A stretch of DNA of 64,000 nucleotides. Source: Amycolatopsis sp. 195334CR (GTDB lineage Bacteria > Actinomycetota > Actinomycetes > Mycobacteriales > Pseudonocardiaceae). The stretch covers positions 2,294,001 through 2,358,000 of the forward strand of contig NZ_JAFJMJ010000001.1 of assembly GCF_017309385.1 (NCBI RefSeq), in the 5' to 3' direction. The notes below the pieces were generated by a model that ran no database searches, was not told where the DNA came from, and saw nothing but the letters and a program-made list of their open reading frames with translations. A program made the translations under genes and the position numbers. Below are positions 58,097 through 64,000 of the stretch, one piece after another (within the stretch, counting starts at the first letter, position 1; the number at the start of each line of letters is the position of its first letter).

Positions 58097-60045
58097 CGCC
58101 AGACCGCCTTCGCCAGCGCGTCCTCCAGTTCGGCCACGCCCCACTCGTCCTCGATCACCACGTTCTTCGACGGCACGAACCAGATCCGCTGCGTCAGCTC
58201 CGCCTTGCTCTCGGTGGAGCCGGGTTCGACGCACTGGACGGTCCACTTCTCGTAGGTCGCGTCCTGGTCGCCGACCTTCACCGTGGCGCTGTCGACCAGT
58301 GCGGCCGCGCCGTCCTGCTTGAGGTCCTTGCGCCCGACGGCGTTGCACGCGCGGCCGTTCGCGCTGCGGCGGTACGGCTTTCCCGGTTCGTACTTGGGTT
58401 GCTCGTCGCTGGCCTGGGCGTTGTCGGTGACCAGGAAGTACTTGCAGTTGTAGTAGCGCTTGGGGTCCGCGCAGCCGGTGCCGTCCACCACCACCTTCTC
58501 CAGTCCCTGGTTCTGCTGGGAGAAGCGGGTGGGCAGGCGGAGGTTCAGCCCGCCGAAGCGGAACGCCTCGTCCTTCGGCGGCGGGGTCGTCGTGGTCGGC
58601 GCGGGCGGCACCGACCGCTGGTCGGGGAGCAGTTTGAGAACCTCCGGGGCGAGCAGGTCGGTCATCCGCGCGTACGGGAGCACGACGGTTTCGGATTGGC
58701 AGGCGAGCACGAAGACCACGCCGTCCGGCGCGAGCGCGAGCACGAGTTCGTCGGACGTCAGGGTTTCGTCCGGGCACCGGCGTTTGAGGTCGATCCGCTG
58801 GGACAGCTGGGTGAGACCGTTGTCGGTCACCGCGTCCGGGGTCAGCAGTTCGCGCACGCCAAGGGGTTTGCCCTCGTCGAGGGCGATGGTGACGGTCCGG
58901 GTGTAGGGCTTTTCGTCGCCGCCGGTGTTGTCGTAGCGCACCGAAAGCAGTTCGTCGGTCTGGAGCACGATCTGCGGTTTCGAGGTCCCGTCCTGGCGCA
59001 GCTTCTCGCGGTGGTCGTCGAACGGCCGGCGCAGCGCCTGGTTGACCCGCGAGCCGACGAGGAGGTCCTGGTAACCGTGCACTTGGACGATGTCGCCGGT
59101 GATGGTGAAGGTTCCTACGCGCTCGGACACCGGTTCCACCGCGACGGTCAGCACCTGCTGGAGGGCCTGCGGCGGCGCGGCGGGCGGCGGCTCCTCCTCC
59201 GCGGTCACCACAAAAACCACGCCGGCCGCGAGCACCGCGAGGCCGAGCACCACGGCACCGCTCTTCAGCAGGAGGCCGCTCGCCGGTGCCTCGGCGGGGT
59301 CGGCCGCCAGGATCGCCCGGCCGCGGCGCTCCCACTTCTTGCCGTAGGTCTCGGTCGCCACGGCTTCCAGCGCGTCGGCGAACTGCTCGGCGCTGCCCGG
59401 CCGGTACGCCGGGTCCTTCGCCATGCCCCAGTTGAGCAGGCCCCACAGCGGTTCCGGCACCTCGCCGAACGGGATGGGCGCGTAGCGGTGGAGGTGGCGC
59501 AGCGCGCCCGGATCGTCCGCTTCGTACGGTGGGTGCCCGGTGAGGCATTCGAAGAACACGCAGGTCGCGGCGTAGATGTCGGCGGCGGTCGTGCCGGACT
59601 CCCCGGCCAGCGCGGCGGTGCCGAAGTCGACCAGCTTGGTCTGGCCGTCCTCGGTGACCAGCACGTTCGCGGACTTGAGGTCGCGGTGGACCAGGTCGGC
59701 GGCATGCGCGTCGGCGAGGCCGAGCAGGGTGTTCTTGAACACGGCGAGCGCGGCTTCCGGCGGCAGCGCGCCGTTGTCGTGGAGCACGCGGTGCAGGGAG
59801 ACGCCGGGCACGGCCTCCATCACCAGCGCGCGCGAGAACTCGATGAACTCGTGGAGGCGGACCACGTACGGGCTGTTCAGCTGTTGCCAGGCGGCGGCTT
59901 CACCGCGGAATTCGTCGAGCGGGAACCAGTCGAAGAGGTACTTGACCGCGACCACCGCGCCGGTGCTGTCCTGGCTGGCGAGCACCACCCGGCCGAAGTT
60001 GCCGTCACCGAGGGACTCCAGTTCCGTGAACCCCGGCTCACTCAC
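58093..60045 (-). CDS. Receptor-type Ser/Thr protein kinase lacking activation segment, first of three
   Basis: 650 residues. GDGNFG, Lys35 (VAVK), HRD Asp122 with Asn127 and DFG at 140-142 are present, but the region that should read GTPxYMAPEQWAG is absent: ALAGESGTTAADIYAATCVF joins DFG directly to helix F, losing about 18 residues including APE. Such a kinase may be inactive, unregulated or act as a pseudokinase partner. The outer part has the same DUF3298-like pattern (LLSVRYDNTGGDEKPYTRTV, DEGKPLGVRELLTPDA). Its last 130 residues closely match the end of the third kinase. GTG 60045 has GGAGG seven bases upstream. Confidence 0.88.
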   Translation of the reverse strand: MSEPGFTELESLGDGNFGRVVLASQDSTGAVVAVKYLFDWFPLDEFRGEAAAWQQLNSPYVVRLHEFIEFSRALVMEAVPGVSLHRVLHDNGALPPEAALAVFKNTLLGLADAHAADLVHRDLKSANVLVTEDGQTKLVDFGTAALAGESGTTAADIYAATCVFFECLTGHPPYEADDPGALRHLHRYAPIPFGEVPEPLWGLLNWGMAKDPAYRPGSAEQFADALEAVATETYGKKWERRGRAILAADPAEAPASGLLLKSGAVVLGLAVLAAGVVFVVTAEEEPPPAAPPQALQQVLTVAVEPVSERVGTFTITGDIVQVHGYQDLLVGSRVNQALRRPFDDHREKLRQDGTSKPQIVLQTDELLSVRYDNTGGDEKPYTRTVTIALDEGKPLGVRELLTPDAVTDNGLTQLSQRIDLKRRCPDETLTSDELVLALAPDGVVFVLACQSETVVLPYARMTDLLAPEVLKLLPDQRSVPPAPTTTTPPPKDEAFRFGGLNLRLPTRFSQQNQGLEKVVVDGTGCADPKRYYNCKYFLVTDNAQASDEQPKYEPGKPYRRSANGRACNAVGRKDLKQDGAAALVDSATVKVGDQDATYEKWTVQCVEPGSTESKAELTQRIWFVPSKNVVIEDEWGVAELEDALAKAVWR

Positions 60046-60149
60046 CCCGGCCTCCTTATGTCCCCCACTTGGAGGTGACGTACACCGCAGCGGTTCCCGG
60101 CAACCAGAGTTAGGGTTACCCGTCGGTACGCCAACCCGTTGGAGGTTCG

Positions 60150-61208
60150 ATGCGCTCGCCGAAGGACTTCTTCGCGCCACTCGCCGTCGGCGCGCCGGAG
60201 CCGGTGCGGCAGATCCCCGCGCTGCCCTCGCGCATGATCCACTTCTTCGACCCGAGCAACGCGAAGATGGCGGCGAAGGCACCGGAGATCGCCAAGAAGG
60301 TCGACGTGCTGCTCGGCAACCTCGAGGACGCGGTGAAGGCCGACCGCAAGGAGGCCGCGCGCACCGGGCTGGTGGAGATCGCCAAGGCCAACGACTTCGG
60401 CGCCACGCAGCTGTGGACCCGGGTGAACAGCCTCGATTCGCCGTGGGTGCTGGACGACCTGATCACCCTGGTCACCGAGATCGGCGACAAGCTCGACGTG
60501 ATCATGGTGCCGAAGGTGGAAGGCGCGCAGGACATCCACTACGTCGACCGGCTGCTGGCGCAGCTGGAGGCGCGGGCCGGGCTGACCAAGCCGCTGCTGG
60601 TGCACGCGATCCTGGAGACCGCGTCCGGGGTGGCCAACGTCGAGGAGATCGCCGGGGCCAGCCCGCGCATGCAGGGCATCTCGCTCGGGCCCGCCGATCT
60701 GGCCGCGAGCCGCCGGATGAAGACCACCCGGGTGGGTGGCGGACATCCGGGTTACCTGGTGCGCACCGACCCGGTCGGCGAGGACCTCAATGCCGGGCGC
60801 ACGACGTACCAGCAGGACCTCTGGCACTACACGGTCGCGCGCATGGTCGACGCGTGCGCGATGCACGGGATCCTGCCGTACTACGGGCCGTTCGGGGACA
60901 TCCGCGACGTGGTCGGCTGCGAGGACCAGTTCCGCAACGCGTTCCTGCTCGGGTGCGTGGGCGCGTGGAGCCTGCACCCGGCGCAGATCGACATCGCGAA
61001 GCGGGTGTTCTCGCCGTCGCCGGAGGACGTGGCGTGGGCGCGCCGGGTGATCGCCGAGATGGGTGACGGCACCGGCGCGGTGATGATCGACGGGAAGATG
61101 CAGGACGACGCCTCGGTGAAGCAGTGCCGGGTGGTGGCGGAGCTGGCCGACGCGCTGGCCGCCTCGGACCCGGAACTGGCCGAGGCCTACCGGGAGGCCC
61201 AGTCTTGA
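60150..61208 (+). CDS. HpcH/HpaI (CitE-like) lyase, malyl-CoA lyase-like
   Basis: 352 residues. [20 protein letters not shown] holds the metal-binding Glu and Arg pattern of the citrate-lyase-beta superfamily, and [20 protein letters not shown] and [15 protein letters not shown] line the acyl-CoA site. It is longer than the second CitE gene, as in mesaconyl/methylmalyl-CoA lyases. ATG 60150 follows GGAGGTTC. Its stop overlaps the TTG of the next gene. The pair suggests cleavage or condensation of malyl-CoA-type thioesters in C2/C3 carbon use. Confidence 0.88.
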   Translation: MRSPKDFFAPLAVGAPEPVRQIPALPSRMIHFFDPSNAKMAAKAPEIAKKVDVLLGNLEDAVKADRKEAARTGLVEIAKANDFGATQLWTRVNSLDSPWVLDDLITLVTEIGDKLDVIMVPKVEGAQDIHYVDRLLAQLEARAGLTKPLLVHAILETASGVANVEEIAGASPRMQGISLGPADLAASRRMKTTRVGGGHPGYLVRTDPVGEDLNAGRTTYQQDLWHYTVARMVDACAMHGILPYYGPFGDIRDVVGCEDQFRNAFLLGCVGAWSLHPAQIDIAKRVFSPSPEDVAWARRVIAEMGDGTGAVMIDGKMQDDASVKQCRVVAELADALAASDPELAEAYREAQS

Positions 61209-62059
61209 GACCACGCAGGTCCGTGCTCTACATGCCCGGCGCGAACGAACGCGCGCTGGAGAAGGCGAAGACGCTGCCGGCGGACGCGCTCATCCTCGAT
61301 CTGGAGGACGCCGTCGCGCCGGACGCCAAGGAGGCGGCCCGGGAGCGGGTGTGCGCGGCTGTCGGTACCTATGGTTCGCGCGAGGTGACGATCCGGGTCA
61401 ACGGCCTGGACACCTCGTGGCACGACGCCGACCTGCGTGCCGCCGCCCAGGCCGGTCCGGCCGCGGTGGTGGTGCCGAAGGTGAACTCGGCGGCCGAGGT
61501 GCACAACATCGAGCGGGCGCTGGAACTCGGCGGCGCCCCCTCGCACACGAAGATCTGGGCGATGCTGGAAACCCCGGTCGCCCTGCTGCACGCGGCGGAA
61601 ATCGCCGCGGCTTCGGAGCGGCTGACCGTGCTGGTGATGGGCACGAACGACCTGCAGAAGGAGTTGCACGCGGAGTTCGTGCCGGGCCGGGCGCCGCTGC
61701 TGGGCGGGTTGTCGCTGGCCCTGCTGGCCGCGCGGGCCACCGGCAAGGTGATCCTGGACGGCGTCTACAACGACGTGAAGGACGTCGAGGGCTTCGAAGC
61801 GGAATGCCTGCAAGGCCGCCAGTTCGGCTTCGACGGCAAAACCCTGATCCACCCGGCGCAGCTGGAGCCGTGCAACCGGATCTTCGCCCCCTCGGAGGCC
61901 GAGATCGCTTCGGCGCGGAAGATCACCGCGGCCTTCGAAGAGGCACGGGCGGAAGGCAAGGGGGTGGTCACGGTGGACGGGCGGATGATCGAAAACCTGC
62001 ACGTGGAGAACGCCCGCCGAATCCTGGACCTGGCCGAAGCCATCAGCAAGGCGGAGTAG
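61205..62059 (+). CDS. CitE-like lyase/thioesterase
   Basis: 284 residues. [40 protein letters not shown] and [20 protein letters not shown] match the CitE/MCL family core, with a [20 protein letters not shown] lid and [20 protein letters not shown] metal-CoA region. TTG 61205 overlaps the previous TGA (TTGA), a rare start with strong coupling. CitE homologues in mycobacteria act on (3S)-malyl-CoA or citramalyl-CoA; the acyl group here is open. Confidence 0.88.
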   Translation: MRPRRSVLYMPGANERALEKAKTLPADALILDLEDAVAPDAKEAARERVCAAVGTYGSREVTIRVNGLDTSWHDADLRAAAQAGPAAVVVPKVNSAAEVHNIERALELGGAPSHTKIWAMLETPVALLHAAEIAAASERLTVLVMGTNDLQKELHAEFVPGRAPLLGGLSLALLAARATGKVILDGVYNDVKDVEGFEAECLQGRQFGFDGKTLIHPAQLEPCNRIFAPSEAEIASARKITAAFEEARAEGKGVVTVDGRMIENLHVENARRILDLAEAISKAE

Positions 62060-62097
62060 GCGCCGCTGCCTGACCTGGCGGAACGGGCGGGGAGAGG

Positions 62098-63378
62098 ATG
62101 GCCGACAATCAGGGCGAAGACGGCCCCTCCCCGTTAGGAAGCACCTTGACCGATCTCACCGCGTTGCGGGCAGAGCACGAGCGGCTGTGCGCCGAAGGAC
62201 TGAAGCTCGACCTCACCCGTGGCAAGCCATCGCCCGATCAGCTCGATCTGTCCACCGCGCTCCTCGACCTCCCCGGCAGCGCCGGGTTCAAGGCGGCCGA
62301 CGGCACGGACACCCGCAACTACGGCGGCCTCCAGGGCCTGCCCGAGCTGCGTGAGATCTGGGGCGAGGTGCTCGGCATCCCCGCCGAGCGGTTGATCACG
62401 GGTGGCAACTCCAGCCTCGCGCTGATGCACGACACCGTGGTCGCCGCGTTGCTGAACGGGACCACCGACGGGCCGGCCTGGGCTGGCCAGCCGATCAAGT
62501 TCCTCTGCCCGGTGCCCGGCTACGACCGCCACTTCGCCATCTGCCAGCAGTTCGGCATCGAGATGATCCCGGTGCCGCTCGGCGACAACGGCCCCGACCT
62601 CGCCGAGGTCAAGCGCCTGGTCGCCGAGGACGCGCAGATCAAGGGCATGTGGTGCGTACCGAAGTACAGCAACCCGACCGGCACCTCCTACTCCGCCGAG
62701 GTGGTCGCCGAGCTGGCCGCGATGCCGGCCGCCGCGGCCGACTTCCGGCTCTTCTGGGACAACGCCTACGCGGTGCACCACCTGAGCGACGCCGAGGTGG
62801 AAATCGCCGACGTGCTCCAGCTGGCCGCCGAGGCCGGTCACCCGGATCGCCCGTTCGTGTTCGCCTCCACCTCGAAGATCACGCTGGCCGGGAGCGGGGT
62901 GTCGTTCTTCGGCGGCTCCGAGGCCAACGTGAAGTGGCTGCTCGCGCACCTGAGCAAGCGCACCATCGGCCCGGACAAGATCAACGAGCTGCGGCACGCG
63001 CGCTTCCTGCCGGACGCCAAGAGCGTCACCGAGCACATGCGCCGCCACCGCCACATCGTGCAGCCCAAGTTCGACCTGGTGCTCTCCATCCTGGAGGCCG
63101 AGCTGGGCGCGGTCGACGGCGTGACCTGGACCAAGCCCGAAGGCGGCTACTTCATCAGCCTCGACGTGCCGGACGGCACCGCCAAGCGCGTGGTCGAACT
63201 GGCCGGGCAGGCGGGCGTCAAGCTGACCCCGGCCGGCGCGACCTTCCCGCTCGGTGCCGACCCGCGCGACCGCAACATCCGGCTCGCGCCGACCTTCCCG
63301 AAGATCGAGGAGGTCGAGGCAGCCACGCGCGGGCTCGCGGTCTGCGTGCGTCTCGCGGTCGGCGAAACCCAGGCTTAA
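62098..63378 (+). CDS. aspT: Aspartate aminotransferase of the Rv3722c (AspT) type
   Basis: 426 residues. KLDLTRGKPSPDQLDLSTAL, RNYGGLQGLPELREIWGEVL, FLCPVPGYDRHFAICQQFGI and FASTSKITLAGSGVSFFGGS (PLP-binding Lys260) match the mycobacterial AspT family almost motif by motif. The enzyme makes aspartate from glutamate and oxaloacetate, the main entry of nitrogen into aspartate-derived amino acids. ATG 62098 follows GGAGAGG, 38 bases past the CitE-like gene, so it may be on the same transcript. Confidence 0.93.
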   Translation: MADNQGEDGPSPLGSTLTDLTALRAEHERLCAEGLKLDLTRGKPSPDQLDLSTALLDLPGSAGFKAADGTDTRNYGGLQGLPELREIWGEVLGIPAERLITGGNSSLALMHDTVVAALLNGTTDGPAWAGQPIKFLCPVPGYDRHFAICQQFGIEMIPVPLGDNGPDLAEVKRLVAEDAQIKGMWCVPKYSNPTGTSYSAEVVAELAAMPAAAADFRLFWDNAYAVHHLSDAEVEIADVLQLAAEAGHPDRPFVFASTSKITLAGSGVSFFGGSEANVKWLLAHLSKRTIGPDKINELRHARFLPDAKSVTEHMRRHRHIVQPKFDLVLSILEAELGAVDGVTWTKPEGGYFISLDVPDGTAKRVVELAGQAGVKLTPAGATFPLGADPRDRNIRLAPTFPKIEEVEAATRGLAVCVRLAVGETQA

Positions 63379-63417
63379 CTGGTGGCCACATCTCCCCGAG
63401 CGAAATAGCTTGGAGGA

Positions 63418-64000
63418 ATGGGGAAACTGGGGGCTGATTTCGCCAAGCTCTGGTCGGCCAGCGCGGCGACCAACATCGGTGACGGTGTCGCGCTGGCCGC
63501 CGGCCCACTGCTGATGGCATCGCTGACCAGCGATCCCCGGCTGGTCGCGGCCGCCGCCTTCGCCCAGCAGCTGCCGTGGCTGCTGCTCTCGCTGGTCAGC
63601 GGTGTGTTCGTGGACCGCCTGGACCGGCGCAAGCTGATCGCCGCGGTGAACGGGTTCCGCGCGCTGGTGATCGGCGGGCTGGCCGTGGCCATCCAGGCCG
63701 ACGTGGCCACGGTCTGGCTGATCTACCTCGCCTTCTTCCTGGTCGGCACCGCGGAAACGCTGGCCGACAACGCCGCCAACGCGATGATCCCGGCCGTGGT
63801 GCCGGAACCCTTGCTGCCCAAGGCGAACGCCCGGCTGATCGCGGTGCACATGGTGGCCAACCAGTTCGCCGCGCCCCCGCTGGGCGCGGCGTTGTTCGCG
63901 CTGGCCGCGGCCGTGCCGTTCGGCGTGAACGCGGTGATGTTCGTGATCGCCGGGTTGCTGGTGCTCGGCATCAAGGGCGGGCAGCGCACCGGCCCGCCGC
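63418..64000 (+). CDS. Partial MFS transporter (right edge)
   Basis: The first 194 residues are visible before the window ends. MGKLGADFAKLWSASAATNI and VFVDRLDRRKLIAAVNGFRA are typical of DHA3-type MFS exporters (motif A). ATG 63418 has GGAGG at four bases. Direction and position suggest a gene of its own after aspT; the substrate is unknown. Confidence 0.85.
   Translation, partial: MGKLGADFAKLWSASAATNIGDGVALAAGPLLMASLTSDPRLVAAAAFAQQLPWLLLSLVSGVFVDRLDRRKLIAAVNGFRALVIGGLAVAIQADVATVWLIYLAFFLVGTAETLADNAANAMIPAVVPEPLLPKANARLIAVHMVANQFAAPPLGAALFALAAAVPFGVNAVMFVIAGLLVLGIKGGQRTGPP

Noticed and set aside
1..64000. Mobile elements, prophage, CRISPR and tRNA genes
   Set aside because: No transposase, integrase, repeat-spacer array, or cloverleaf-like element was seen.

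Overview
The window is very GC-rich chromosomal DNA with dense, mostly non-overlapping coding on both strands, many GTG starts, and repeated stop/start overlaps of the ATGA or GTGA type. Protein types (MmyB-like XRE regulators, membrane Ser/Thr kinases, an ECF sigma factor, a BCCT carrier, and an aspartate aminotransferase of the Mycobacterium tuberculosis Rv3722c type) point to a filamentous actinomycete, most likely Pseudonocardiaceae and Amycolatopsis-like. That placement is inferred from gene content; no rRNA is present. I see no tRNA or rRNA gene, CRISPR array, insertion sequence, prophage or replication origin.

Layout. 1-12.6 kb is a cell-surface glycan region: two acyltransferase-type membrane proteins, two paralogous one-TM proteins with an N-terminal WQEEL motif flanking a GT-C type membrane protein, then a tightly coupled operon (4944-12552) of a methyltransferase fused to a kinase-like half, a second methyltransferase, a GT4 glycosyltransferase, a coiled-coil protein and a second glycosyltransferase. 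12.6-25 kb holds a 26-codon membrane peptide, a decayed SulP transporter, a NarL-type two-component system, an MmyB-type regulator with a divergent exporter, a LysR regulator, an ECF sigma factor coupled to a double VOC protein, a gamma-glutamyltransferase and its TetR gene. 25-31.3 kb holds a DMT exporter, UDP-glucose dehydrogenase, an SDR, a TM0106-type nuclease and a membrane-anchored HTH/lectin protein.

31.3-36.7 kb is one five-gene osmoprotectant uptake operon (BCCT carrier plus a complete OpuC-like ABC importer). 37-40 kb is a copper cluster (membrane protein, YcnI, CopC, CopD), followed by a STAND ATPase with a TPR-like region. 42-46 kb has an XRE/TPR regulator with an APH-fold partner and two small divergent genes. 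46-49.4 kb is a beta-glucoside module (MFS permease, GH1 beta-glucosidase, TetR). 49.4-52.1 kb pairs a PLP amino-acid aldolase/deaminase with a sugar-lactone oxidase, separated by a long RNA-like hairpin. 53.6-60 kb is an operon of three paralogous receptor Ser/Thr kinases. 60.1-63.4 kb carries two CitE-like lyases and AspT, and an MFS gene runs off the right edge.

Main points for follow-up: an 81-column imperfect hairpin at 50611-50781 whose 13 non-Watson-Crick transitions are all G-U in the plus-strand transcript; the glycan operon with WbdD-like parts (methyltransferase plus kinase-like half and a separate coiled coil); the three kinases with RsiV/DUF3298-like outer regions, one lacking the activation segment; a SulP pseudogene with several separate losses; and an iterated palindrome GTCCACTGTGGAC that is always in the same sense in genes.
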